This document shows positions 15,547 to 23,635 of a stretch of DNA of 35,584 nucleotides, piece after piece (position 1 is the stretch's first letter; each line of letters opens with the position of its first letter). Under the pieces are notes generated by a model, which saw nothing but the letters and a program-made list of their open reading frames with translations, did no database searches and had not been told where the DNA came from. This DNA comes from Nitrospirota bacterium (GTDB taxonomy: Bacteria; Nitrospirota; Thermodesulfovibrionia; Thermodesulfovibrionales; SM23-35). The stretch is taken from positions 1 through 35,584 of the forward strand of contig JACRGU010000127.1 in assembly GCA_016212245.1 (NCBI GenBank), read 5' to 3'. The position numbers were made by a program, and so were the translations under genes.

Positions 15547-16131
15547 CTATCTTTTCCTTGGCACTTCAAATAGTATCTCCTCTACCATCTGACAGAGGAT
15601 GTGGCCAAGTGTGATATGTGTTTCCTGAATCCTCGGGGTATTGTCTGATGGGACAATAAATGCATAGTTTGCCTTCGATGCGAATTTCTCTCCCTTTGCA
15701 CCTGTGAAGGCAATGGTCTTTAATTTTTTCTTCTTTGCTACCTCCATTGCCTTCAGCACATTTCCTGAGCTACCACTTGTGCTTATTGCTATGACTACAT
15801 CTCCTTCATCAGCGAGGGATTTAAGCTGTCTTGCAAAGATCTCGGAGAAGTCATAGTCGTTAGCAATGGATGTAATCACTGCCATGTCTGTATTGAGCGA
15901 TATTGCAGGAAGACCAGGGCGATCTTTCTTGAACCTGTTTACAAACTCTGCTGCAATATGTGATGCATCTGTAGCACTTCCACCATTCCCGAAGAGAATC
16001 AATTTTTTCCCGTCATTGAATGCATCGGCGATTGCCTTTGAGACCTCTATAATTGCGTCAATATTTCCCTGTACGAATTTCTCTTTTATGCTGATGCTTT
16101 CTTCAAATGCCTTTAATATCTTTTCCTTCAT
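15547..16131 (-). CDS. gmhA: SIS-domain phosphoheptose isomerase
   Basis: Probably converts sedoheptulose 7-phosphate to heptose 7-phosphate for LPS core synthesis. About 194 residues from ATG 16131 (MKEKILKAFEESISIKEKF), the usual GmhA start; a TTG at 16164 would add eleven residues. Seen: KLILFGNGGSATDASHIAAEFVNRF, LPAISLNTDMAVITSIANDYDFSEIFARQL, GDVVIAISTSGSSGNVLKAMEVAKKK, then IQETHITLGHILCQMVEE, where the E and H catalytic residues of GmhA lie. lpxC in the same window fits an LPS-bearing cell. DiaA-like SIS proteins are the main alternative. Confidence 0.9.
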   Translation of the reverse strand: MKEKILKAFEESISIKEKFVQGNIDAIIEVSKAIADAFNDGKKLILFGNGGSATDASHIAAEFVNRFKKDRPGLPAISLNTDMAVITSIANDYDFSEIFARQLKSLADEGDVVIAISTSGSSGNVLKAMEVAKKKKLKTIAFTGAKGEKFASKANYAFIVPSDNTPRIQETHITLGHILCQMVEEILFEVPRKR

Positions 16132-16191
16132 GGCTGGCTCTACGTTTGATTTAGAGTAACTCAATCTGATTTTTATGTCAATTAGTAATCT

Positions 16192-17187
16192 CTATCTTTG
16201 TGGAATAAAAACAACGTCTCTTATCTCTGAATATGTGCCTTCCTTTGAGGGGCCGAGTGCTGTTATCCTGTAGGCCCTTTTTGTTAATGGCTTCTCCTTG
16301 TCAAGGAATGTCGGGGTCTGGGTCTCTCCTATAAGTATAAACCCCTCTTTTTTATCAACTTCCCTGTAAATCCTGTAACCGCTTATCCATGTCTCAGCAG
16401 GTTCCTTCCAGATGAGGTATACATTTTCCGGTGTAGATAATGCCTGAAGGCCACGAGGAGGGGGTGGTATAAATTCCGAAGGGTTTATTTCGAGTTCCTC
16501 TGATGCAGGGCCCTCATCTCTCGTATTGCCTCCTATAAGGCTTCTTACTGTGTAATAGACAGGCCTTTTTATGTCGAAGTTGTCCTTGAAAGATGTTTCT
16601 CTGATTGGTTCTTTATTCGCGGGTGTTAACTGGTATCTGCCTTTCTCATTGCCTTTATAGATGTTATATAGAATTCCATCTCCTGCACCTTCCCAGTTCA
16701 ATGTTAGTGAGTCATGTTCTACTTTAAATAGAATCTTTCCGGGAGGGGAGGGTACAGGCTTAGGAATGATGGTTATAATATTTGAATCACCACTCGTTAT
16801 ACCTCTCAGATTCTGGGAAATAGTTTTATATTTATATTCAGAGCCGATTTTAAAGTTAGTATCCATATAAGAGCGTCTGTCATTCTCAATAAATGCAATC
16901 CTTTCAAAATCCCCACCTGTTGATTTCATTATATAAAACCCTTTTATGAATGGTTCTCTGTATTTTGGAAATTCCCATAAGAGGATGATCTCAGACTCTC
17001 TATGAATGGCCTTAAGTTTAGAAGGGGGGTCTGGTTTTTCGTATGATTTCAGGGTAGGGTCACCTTTTTTACCGCAGGAGGCGAGGATGGACAGAACACA
17101 GATAACAGATATCAGATGATAGACGATTAGTCGATACTGAAGAGAAGGCAGGAGATTGCCCTTGAGCGGTTTTGAATTCCGATTCAT
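16192..17187 (-). CDS. Lipoprotein with three fibronectin type III-like domains
   Basis: 331 residues. The signal ends in lipobox ILASC (Cys about 38), followed by GKKGDP, reminiscent of the short CGKKGP lipoprotein tag often found near argH/lysA. Three FN3-like domains of about 90 residues follow, beginning PDPPSKLKAIHRESEIILLWE, PPGKILFKVEHDSLTLNWE and PPPRGLQALSTPENVYLIWK. Function unknown; likely an outer-membrane surface or assembly protein. The n-region (MNRNSKPLKGNLLPS) falls inside an inverted-repeat element, and the hydrophobic core is written in TCTGTTA-type heptads, so the signal peptide looks assembled from repeats. Confidence 0.8.
   Translation of the reverse strand: MNRNSKPLKGNLLPSLQYRLIVYHLISVICVLSILASCGKKGDPTLKSYEKPDPPSKLKAIHRESEIILLWEFPKYREPFIKGFYIMKSTGGDFERIAFIENDRRSYMDTNFKIGSEYKYKTISQNLRGITSGDSNIITIIPKPVPSPPGKILFKVEHDSLTLNWEGAGDGILYNIYKGNEKGRYQLTPANKEPIRETSFKDNFDIKRPVYYTVRSLIGGNTRDEGPASEELEINPSEFIPPPPRGLQALSTPENVYLIWKEPAETWISGYRIYREVDKKEGFILIGETQTPTFLDKEKPLTKRAYRITALGPSKEGTYSEIRDVVFIPQR
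17091..17132 (-). repeat. Heptad tract forming the FN3 lipoprotein signal core
   Basis: On the + strand: ACAGAAC, ACAGATA, ACAGATA, TCAGATG, ATAGACG, ATTAGTC. The complement encodes LIVYHLISVICVLS, the hydrophobic core just before the lipobox. Confidence 0.8.
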
Positions 17188-17260
17188 CGGAATTCACCTC
17201 GGAGCCCTGCACCATCTCATGATGCGGGGCGAGAATGAGCAAAAGGGTAATCTCCTGCCT
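17146..17260. repeat. 115-bp element with 18-bp terminal inverted repeats
   Basis: Arms 17146-17163 and 17243-17260 (AGGCAGGAGATTGCCCTT and its complement) match at 17 of 18 positions. Inside are a GAATTCCGAT/ATCGGAATTC palindrome and TTGAGCGGTTTTGAATT (17162-17178), which recurs exactly at 3660-3676 before pheT. It spans the argH-lipoprotein spacer and the first lipoprotein codons. Confidence 0.75.
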
Positions 17261-17270
17261 TTGTGCGCTA

Positions 17271-18644
17271 TCATCCGATCAGGCTTCCGAGCCTTCTTAT
17301 CTGTTTTTTCACCGCATCAGGAGATGTGCCACCCCTCGATGTCTTTGTCTTTACAGAATCCTCAACCTCAATATAGGAATATATGTCTTTTGTAATTACA
17401 GGGGAAAATTTCTTGAACTCATTGATAGAAAGCTCCCTGAACTGTTTCCTGTTTTTGATGCAGTAAAGAACAATCTCTCCTGTGATCTCATGTGCCTTTC
17501 TGAACGGAATGCCCTTTCTGACAAGATGTTCTGCGATATCTGTTGCAGTAGAATATCCCTCTCCAGCAGTTTCAAACATCCTTTCTGTGTTGAATTTTAT
17601 ACCCGGCAGCATTCCATTCAGGACAGTGAGGCATGATTTTACAGTATCCACGGTATCAAATATAGGTACCTTATCTTCTTGCAGATCTCTGTTATATGAG
17701 AGCGGCAGGCCTTTCATTGTGGTTAAGAGAGAAAGCAGATTCCCGTAAACCCTTCCAGTCTTTCCCCTGATAAGCTCTGCTACATCTGGATTCTTTTTCT
17801 GTGGCATGATACTTGAACCTGTTGTGAATGCATCAGGAAGCTCGATGAATCTGAATTCCTCTGTTGACCACAGTATAAGCTCTTCAGCAAACCTTGAGAG
17901 GTGCATGATAAGGATGGCTGCATTTGATAGAAACTCTATTGCAAAATCCCTGTCAGATACCGCATCAATACTATTTTCAGATATGCCTTTGAAACCGAGT
18001 AGTTTTGCGACATAACCCCTGTCTATGGGGAGTGTTGTGCCTGCGAGTGCGCATGAACCCAGAGGGATGATATTTATCCTCTTTAATGTATCTTCAAGTC
18101 TCTCTCTGTCTCTCTGCAACATCTCGACATAAGCGAGTAGGTGATGAGAGAGCAGCACCGGCTGTGCCCTCTGCATGTGTGTATATCCTGGCATTAATGT
18201 GTTTAGATATTTTGTTGCAGTGTTAAGAAGTGTTTTCTGGAGTTTCTTTATAAGGGATATTATCTCTTTTGTTTCTGCCCTTAGATAGAGTCTGAGGTCA
18301 AGTGCGACTTGGTCATTCCTTGAGCGTGCTGTATGGAGTTTCCCGCCGATAGGGCCTATCTTTTTTGTAAGTGCGTTCTCGATATTCATATGGATATCTT
18401 CGAGGTCTTCTTTGAACCTGAACCTCCCTGTTTCTATCTCTCTGGCTATTTCTTTAAGTCCTCTTATTATCTCTTCGGAATCTTCCTTAGTGATGATGCC
18501 CTGTTTGCCAAGCATCTTTGCATGGGCAATACTTCCCTCAATGTCATATCTCCAGAGGCGATTGTCAAAAGAAATGGATTCTGTGAAATGTTCCACAATC
18601 TTTGATGTCTTTTCCCTGAACCTTCCTGCCCATGGTTTTTTCAT
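17271..18644 (-). CDS. argH: Argininosuccinate lyase
   Basis: Last step of arginine synthesis: argininosuccinate to arginine and fumarate. 457 residues, normal length. N-terminus MKKPWAGRF, then DIHMNIENALTKKIG, GKLHTARSRNDQVALDLRLYLR, PGYTHMQRAQPVLLSHHLLAY and the fumarase/lyase signature GSSIMPQKKNPDVAELIRGKTGRVYG with the catalytic serine loop. Other arginine genes are not in the window. It is transcribed with pcm upstream and the FN3 lipoprotein downstream. Confidence 0.97.
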   Translation of the reverse strand: MKKPWAGRFREKTSKIVEHFTESISFDNRLWRYDIEGSIAHAKMLGKQGIITKEDSEEIIRGLKEIAREIETGRFRFKEDLEDIHMNIENALTKKIGPIGGKLHTARSRNDQVALDLRLYLRAETKEIISLIKKLQKTLLNTATKYLNTLMPGYTHMQRAQPVLLSHHLLAYVEMLQRDRERLEDTLKRINIIPLGSCALAGTTLPIDRGYVAKLLGFKGISENSIDAVSDRDFAIEFLSNAAILIMHLSRFAEELILWSTEEFRFIELPDAFTTGSSIMPQKKNPDVAELIRGKTGRVYGNLLSLLTTMKGLPLSYNRDLQEDKVPIFDTVDTVKSCLTVLNGMLPGIKFNTERMFETAGEGYSTATDIAEHLVRKGIPFRKAHEITGEIVLYCIKNRKQFRELSINEFKKFSPVITKDIYSYIEVEDSVKTKTSRGGTSPDAVKKQIRRLGSLIG

Positions 18645-18703
18645 GATGGGCTAAGAATAAAATTTTATGAATGATGTGTCAAGGGGTTTGTGAGCCATAT
18701 CTT

Positions 18704-19354
18704 TTAATCCTCTCCCTTCCACCCATACTCTCCTATTAGAGGCACGAATATGCATGGGGTGTGGTATTCCTCGGAAAGCCTACCCTTAGACTTTTTAACC
18801 TTTATAAGCTGTTGTGAAAAACGGTCACCGACAGGTGCAATGATTATACCTCCTTCGGATAGCTGTTCTATAAGAGGGTCAGGAATCTTTGGAGTGCCTG
18901 CAGTTATTATAACCCTGTCAAATGGTGACTCCTCTGGCCATCCTAAGGTTCCATCACCAACCTTAACATGAATGTTTCCATACCCGAGAAAATTAAACCG
19001 TTCCTCTGCCCTTTTTACAAGTACTGCAACACGCTCAATTGTATAGACCTCTTTTGAAAGCTCAGCGAGGATTACTGCCTGATACCCTGAGCCTGTACCT
19101 ATTTCTAATATCTTTTCATTTCCCTTAAGTTCAAGTAGTTCTGTCATGATGGCTACCATATAGGGCTGTGAAATGGTCTGGCCTTCACCAATTGGCAGGG
19201 CCATATCATCATAAGCCTTATACTGTATGGACTCATCAACAAAGAGATGCCTCGGAACTCTTCTCATCGCATCAAGCACACGCCTGTCCTTTATCCCACG
19301 AGTGATAAGCTGGGTTTCAACCATCAAGTCCCTTATTTTTTTAAACTCGTCCAT
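18704..19354 (-). CDS. pcm: Protein-L-isoaspartate O-methyltransferase
   Basis: SAM-dependent repair of isoaspartyl residues. About 216 residues. Signatures: RVPRHLFVDESIQYKAYDDMALPIGEGQTISQPYMVAIMTELL, the SAM motif ILEIGTGSGYQAVILAEL, VGDGTLGWPEESPFDRVIITAG and LIEQLSEGGIIIAPVG. ATG 19354 (MDEFKKIRDLMVETQL) is preferred over a TTG at 19363. surE lies two genes upstream; surE-pcm proximity is common and both act in damage or stress survival. Confidence 0.95.
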   Translation of the reverse strand: MDEFKKIRDLMVETQLITRGIKDRRVLDAMRRVPRHLFVDESIQYKAYDDMALPIGEGQTISQPYMVAIMTELLELKGNEKILEIGTGSGYQAVILAELSKEVYTIERVAVLVKRAEERFNFLGYGNIHVKVGDGTLGWPEESPFDRVIITAGTPKIPDPLIEQLSEGGIIIAPVGDRFSQQLIKVKKSKGRLSEEYHTPCIFVPLIGEYGWKGED

Positions 19355-19436
19355 GTAAATCAAAAATTAGAAATCAAAAAGCAAAATTACAATTCAAAAT
19401 TCAAAAATAAAATTCCTTAATTTTTATTTTTAATCT

Positions 19437-20831
19437 TTAAATTCTTTTTATTATTTCCCTCGCAGCTATCACCCCTGAGGCCGATGCCTGGATAAGCCCT
19501 CTGCTTACTCCTGCTCCATCACCAACTGCGAAGAGGTTTCCTATCTCTGTCTCGAGGGAGTTTGTAAGTTTGAGCTGCATCGAATAAAACTTTACCTCAA
19601 CTCCATAAAGAAGGGTGTGTCTTGAATTTACACCAGGTGCAATTTTGTCGAGTGCCTCGAGCATCTCAAGAATATCAGACAGATAACGATAAGGTATAAC
19701 AAAGCTTAAATCACCTGGTGTTGCATCCTTGAGTGTTGGTTGTACAATCCCCTTTGATATCCTCTCACGGGTCGAGCGTCTCCCTTGCTGTAAATCTCCA
19801 AGCCTCTGAATAATAACACCCTTGCCGAGGAAATTTGCGAGCCTTGCAATATATCTTCCGTATGATAGGGGTTCATTAAAAGGCTCTGTAAAGAATGTGC
19901 TGACTAAAAGTGCAAAGTTTGTGTTGTTTGTTTTCCTGTTTGCATAGCTGTGACCATTAACCGTCCATATACCCTTAAGGTATTCTTTTACAACCTCACC
20001 GTATGGATTGACGCAGAAGGTTCTTACCCTGTCGTCGAATTTTTTTGAATAAAATATTAATTTGGGTTCATAGGTTGCCTTTGTGAGGGGCTCAAATACA
20101 GATGCAGGTATCTCGACCCTTACACCTATATCAACAGGGTTTTTAAGCAGTGTGAGGTGTAGCCTCTTTGATTCTTTTTCAAGCCATCTTGAGCCTTCTC
20201 TTCCAGGCGCAAGTATTACAAATTCAGAATAAAGTTCTGTGCCGTCCTTAAGCCTTATACCAACAGTCTTCCTGTTTTTTGTGATAACTCTGTCCGCCTC
20301 CAAGCCGAATACAGTCTCGATTTTTCCATTAAGAGGCTCCTTGATTTTTTTCAGCAGGGCCTTGCATCTGTCAGTACCTATATGTCTTATCCTTGAGGGG
20401 ACAAGTACGAGATCATTTTTTGATGCAAGTCTTTCTATTGCTGCTATATCTTCCTTGTTGTCTCCGTAGGTCTGGCCCGGTGCCCCGTATCTTATATAGA
20501 TTTTATCTACATAGATGATAAGTGACTGGAGTGTATCTTTATCAATATACCGTGAGAGGAATCCACCCACTTCTGGTGATAGGCTCAGTTTCCCATCGCT
20601 GAAGGCCCCTGCTCCACCCCACCCACTGAGAAGTGCACATTCAGGACAGGTTGTGCATGATCCTGAACTTGATTCAGGATCACCTATCTTCATCGGACAT
20701 ATCCTTTTGTCAATGTCCTTGCCTTTTTCGATGATAAGGATTTTTGTATCTTCTTTTTGCTCGATGAGTTCGAGGGCAGAGAATATGCCGGCAGGACCAG
20801 CCCCGACTATTATGACATCATAAGTTTTCAT
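19437..20831 (-). CDS. FAD-dependent oxidoreductase (COG2509-like)
   Basis: 464 residues. N-terminal FAD/NAD-binding Rossmann motif DVIIVGAGPAGIFSALEL, then RICPMKIG, a CTTCPEC cysteine pair, and GWGGAGAFSDGKLSLSPEVGG, characteristic of this FAD dehydrogenase group. RQ-type blocks DLQQGRRSTRERISKGIVQPTL and a C-terminal FAD-closing motif GNLFAVGDGAGVSRGLIQASASG follow. The substrate is unknown. A GATCCTGAA palindrome sits inside the cysteine region and adds residues DPESSSGS. The start overlaps the surE stop by four bases (ATGA). Confidence 0.88.
   Translation of the reverse strand: MKTYDVIIVGAGPAGIFSALELIEQKEDTKILIIEKGKDIDKRICPMKIGDPESSSGSCTTCPECALLSGWGGAGAFSDGKLSLSPEVGGFLSRYIDKDTLQSLIIYVDKIYIRYGAPGQTYGDNKEDIAAIERLASKNDLVLVPSRIRHIGTDRCKALLKKIKEPLNGKIETVFGLEADRVITKNRKTVGIRLKDGTELYSEFVILAPGREGSRWLEKESKRLHLTLLKNPVDIGVRVEIPASVFEPLTKATYEPKLIFYSKKFDDRVRTFCVNPYGEVVKEYLKGIWTVNGHSYANRKTNNTNFALLVSTFFTEPFNEPLSYGRYIARLANFLGKGVIIQRLGDLQQGRRSTRERISKGIVQPTLKDATPGDLSFVIPYRYLSDILEMLEALDKIAPGVNSRHTLLYGVEVKFYSMQLKLTNSLETEIGNLFAVGDGAGVSRGLIQASASGVIAAREIIKRI
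20659..20681. repeat. Palindrome inside the FAD oxidoreductase gene
   Basis: Perfect 9-bp arms GATCCTGAA/TTCAGGATC around CTTGA. A related sequence (GAATCAAGTTCAGGATGAC) is inside ruvC. Both lie within coding sequence without breaking the frame. Confidence 0.8.
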
Positions 20832-21610
20832 TTGCCCTTGATCTCTGCGTTAGATAGAGCCCATTCTTTCTTAAGGAGTTTTAATGCCTCATAATTTGTA
20901 AGGTCAAGGTGGATGGGAGTGATAGAGATAGAGCCTTCCTGAATGGCCTGAATATCTGTGTCCTCACCGTGCTCCCAGTAAGGCTTTCCTCCACCAATCC
21001 AGTAATGTTTCTCTCCTTTCGGGTCAAAGGTCTCCTGAATGGAGTTGTCATATATGCGCTTCCCCTGTCTTGTGAATTTGATCCCCATAATGCTGTTTCT
21101 GTGAACATTGGGGACGTTTACATTTAAAAGTGTGTCATATGGCAGGGATTTTTCGAGGATATATCTGCCGATTTCAATAGCAACTCCAGATGCAGTATCA
21201 AGGTGTAGAGGCATAGCACGCTGCGTCTCTACCACGAGAGAGATGGCAAATGATGATATACCCATCATTGTACTCTCTATCGCAGCAGAAACAGTGCCAG
21301 AGTAAGTAATATCATCCCCGAGGTTTGCACCTTTGTTGATGCCTGAGACAATAAGTGCAGGCCTTTCAGAAAGAATCTTATTTACCCCTATTGTTATGCA
21401 GTCTGTTGGTGTGCCGTTAATACTATAGACATGTTCCCTGAGTTCTTCGACCTTGAGCGGTCTGTGCATTGTCAATGAATGGCTGACTGCACTTCTTTCT
21501 CTATCAGGTGCGACTATGTATGCATCACCGAGTTCCTTCATGGCCCTGAAGAGGGCAATCAGGCCCGGTGAGTGAACTCCGTCATCATTTGTAACAAGGA
21601 TAACTGGCAT
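20828..21610 (-). CDS. surE: 5'-nucleotidase/survival protein SurE
   Basis: Metal-dependent 5'/3'-nucleotidase acting on nucleoside monophosphates. Start at 21610 (MPVILVTNDDGVHSPGL), giving 260 residues; the metal-binding NDD is at residues 8-10. VAPDRERSAVSHSLTMHRPL, SINGTPTDCITIGVNKIL and LIVSGINKGANLGDDITYSGTVSAAIE are SurE signatures. A reading from 21667 adds nineteen residues unlike the family. Divergent from purM; the spacer holds the purM promoter. Confidence 0.96.
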   Translation of the reverse strand: MPVILVTNDDGVHSPGLIALFRAMKELGDAYIVAPDRERSAVSHSLTMHRPLKVEELREHVYSINGTPTDCITIGVNKILSERPALIVSGINKGANLGDDITYSGTVSAAIESTMMGISSFAISLVVETQRAMPLHLDTASGVAIEIGRYILEKSLPYDTLLNVNVPNVHRNSIMGIKFTRQGKRIYDNSIQETFDPKGEKHYWIGGGKPYWEHGEDTDIQAIQEGSISITPIHLDLTNYEALKLLKKEWALSNAEIKGK

Positions 21611-21647
21611 CAAAACTATTTTATCAGAAAAATAAAAAATCTTGCTC

Positions 21648-21675
21648 TTGACACCCTCTTTATGCAAAATATAGT
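21648..21675 (+). promoter_or_regulatory. Sigma70-type promoter of purM
   Basis: TTGACA (21648-21653), 16-bp spacer, TATAGT (21670-21675), about 65 bases before purM ATG 21742. Confidence 0.65.
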
Positions 21676-21699
21676 GGGTTTTAAAAATCCTCCTGCTGA

Positions 21700-21727
21700 C
21701 CCTGTTAGAAGGTTTTCTCTAACAGGG
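21700..21727 (+). promoter_or_regulatory. Hairpin in the purM 5' leader
   Basis: Arms CCCTGTTAGA and TCTAACAGGG (10 bp, 8-base loop) lie in the predicted purM leader. No U-run follows, so a classical attenuator is not supported. Its similarity to the GTTAGA hairpin after pheT suggests a dispersed palindrome. Confidence 0.5.
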
Positions 21728-21741
21728 CTGAGAAATAAGAA

Positions 21742-22776
21742 ATGGGCAGCGAACTTACCTATAAAAAGGCCGGTGTTGATATTGGTGAGGGAGAGAGATT
21801 TGTGAGCCTTATCTCCCCTATGGTCAAAGAGACATTCAGGCATGAGGTCATGACAGATATCGGTTCTTTCAGCGCCCTTTTTAAACTCGACATAACAGGA
21901 TATAAAGAGCCTGTGCTTGTGAGTGGGACAGACGGGGTCGGCACAAAGTTAAAGATAGCCTTTATGATGGACAGGCATGATACTGTTGGTATTGACCTTG
22001 TTGCTATGTGTGTTAATGATATTCTCACAAGCGGTGCAGAACCATTATTTTTCCTTGATTATTTTGCAACAGGCAGGCTGAAACCAGAAAAGGCAGCAGA
22101 GGTCATAGAAGGGATAGCGGAGGGCTGTAAAGAAGCAGGCTGTTCCTTAATAGGTGGAGAGACCGCAGAGATGCCAGGATTCTATTCGGAAGGCGAATAT
22201 GACCTTTCTGGCTTTGCTGTAGGGGTCGTTGAAAAGGATAAGATAATAGATGGCTCTGATATAAAAGAGGGTGATGTCGTCATAGGAGTTGCATCGAGCG
22301 GTCTTCACAGCAATGGATATTCCCTTGTGAGGAAGCTATTTTTTGATATTAAAAAAATGGATGTTGCCACTTATATCGCAGAGATAGGAACATCTCTTGG
22401 AGAGGAGCTCCTTAAGCCCACGAGGATTTATGTAAAGGCATTCAATGCAATTAGAGATAAGATTAGGGTGAAGGGTATGGCTCACATCACAGGCGGAGGG
22501 ATTCCTGGAAACTTACCGAGGATACTCCCTGAAGGTGTTTGTGCAAATATCAGACATGGTTCATGGCCTGTGCATACAATCTTTAAAATAATAGAAGATG
22601 TGGGGAATGTACCTTATGAAGATATGAAAAAGACTTTTAACATGGGGATAGGGTATATTATGGTCGTTCCAGGAAATGCATCCGAGGATGCCGTAACAAC
22701 CCTCAACAGGGCAGGATACAAGGCTTTTATAATCGGTGAGATAGAGAAAGGAGGTAAAGGTGTTAGATATTCATAA
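21742..22776 (+). CDS. purM: Phosphoribosylformylglycinamidine cyclo-ligase (AIR synthetase)
   Basis: ATP-dependent ring closure of FGAM to AIR in purine synthesis. 344 residues, normal length. MGSELTYKKAGVDIGEGERFV, LVSGTDGVGTKLKIA, GIDLVAMCVNDILTSGAEPLFFLDYFATG, LIGGETAEMPGFY, GVASSGLHSNGYSLVR and GMAHITGGGIPGNLPRILP are all diagnostic. No purN follows; instead an M23 peptidase gene starts inside its 3' end (17-base overlap). Confidence 0.97.
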   Translation: MGSELTYKKAGVDIGEGERFVSLISPMVKETFRHEVMTDIGSFSALFKLDITGYKEPVLVSGTDGVGTKLKIAFMMDRHDTVGIDLVAMCVNDILTSGAEPLFFLDYFATGRLKPEKAAEVIEGIAEGCKEAGCSLIGGETAEMPGFYSEGEYDLSGFAVGVVEKDKIIDGSDIKEGDVVIGVASSGLHSNGYSLVRKLFFDIKKMDVATYIAEIGTSLGEELLKPTRIYVKAFNAIRDKIRVKGMAHITGGGIPGNLPRILPEGVCANIRHGSWPVHTIFKIIEDVGNVPYEDMKKTFNMGIGYIMVVPGNASEDAVTTLNRAGYKAFIIGEIEKGGKGVRYS

Positions 22777-23614
22777 GATTAAAAGATTGTTTAAAAAGGC
22801 TTTTACCCCTATAACAATCATGTTAATCCCTCACAGCAGTACTAAACCCTTAAATCTGAAGATTCCATCAATAGGGGTACTCGTTTCGATACTGTTGTGG
22901 CTTATTTGTACCACTTATGTCCTTTCAATCGCCATAGATACATCCGAATACTACAGGATGAAGGAGAAGCTGAATTACTATTCAAATCAGTTTATTGAGC
23001 TAAGGACAACAATATCAGCACTCAAGAATGCTGAGAACGAGTTCAGAAGATTGTTTTCCCTCGGCTCTAAGGAGAAGGTTCTTGAGAATATAGACATCTC
23101 AAATAGTGGTTCAATTGATATAGAAAATCTCAAGCAACAGATTAAGAAAACAGCTGAAACTCTCGGTGAAATAAAGGATTATTTGAGTCAGCAAAGAGAC
23201 CTCTATATGGCAACTCCTAAGGGCTTGCCTGTTAAAGGAAATGTAACCTCTTATTACGGGAGAAGAGAACATCCGAGAAGCGGCGAAGAAGATTTTCATG
23301 CGGGGCTGGACATAAGTGCTAACCCCGGTAATCCTATTACAGCTACCGCAGATGGCATTGTGAGTTTTTCTGGCTGGAATGGTGGAAATGGTAATCTCGT
23401 GGTTATCGAACATGGCTTTGGATATTCAACATTTTATGCTCATAATAAGATGAATGCAGTTAAGGTTGGCCAGCGCGTAAAAAGAGGAGACATCATAGCC
23501 TATGTCGGCTCAACAGGAAATTCAACAGGCCCTCATCTCCATTACGAGGTATGGAAAAACGGGAGACCTGTTAATCCAAAGATATATATTGACTCTTTAC
23601 GTGCTTCACCATAA
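22760..23614 (+). CDS. Membrane-anchored M23 (LytM-type) peptidase
   Basis: 284 residues: short cytoplasmic N-terminus, one TM (about 35-56), coiled coil (about 65-155), then an M23 domain with GNVTSYYGRREHPRSGEEDFHAGLDI (zinc His and Asp), the GYSTFYAH strand and HLHYEVWKNGRPVNP (HXH). All catalytic ligands are present, so an active endopeptidase cutting peptidoglycan cross-links is likely. Starts at GTG 22760 with AAAGGAGG upstream. Two genes downstream is a bactofilin; M23-bactofilin pairs occur widely and act in cell shape. Confidence 0.93.
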   Translation: MLDIHKIKRLFKKAFTPITIMLIPHSSTKPLNLKIPSIGVLVSILLWLICTTYVLSIAIDTSEYYRMKEKLNYYSNQFIELRTTISALKNAENEFRRLFSLGSKEKVLENIDISNSGSIDIENLKQQIKKTAETLGEIKDYLSQQRDLYMATPKGLPVKGNVTSYYGRREHPRSGEEDFHAGLDISANPGNPITATADGIVSFSGWNGGNGNLVVIEHGFGYSTFYAHNKMNAVKVGQRVKRGDIIAYVGSTGNSTGPHLHYEVWKNGRPVNPKIYIDSLRASP

Positions 23615-23635
23615 ACTGCCACAATCTCTGAAAGA

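Noticed and set aside
17156..17395. Plus-strand open frame over the argH end and inverted-repeat element
   Set aside because: It runs antisense to argH and the lipoprotein start; the peptide is explained by the repeat.
21676..21741. Purine or PRPP riboswitch in the purM leader
   Set aside because: The leader is short and holds only one simple hairpin; the conserved cores of these riboswitches are not visible.
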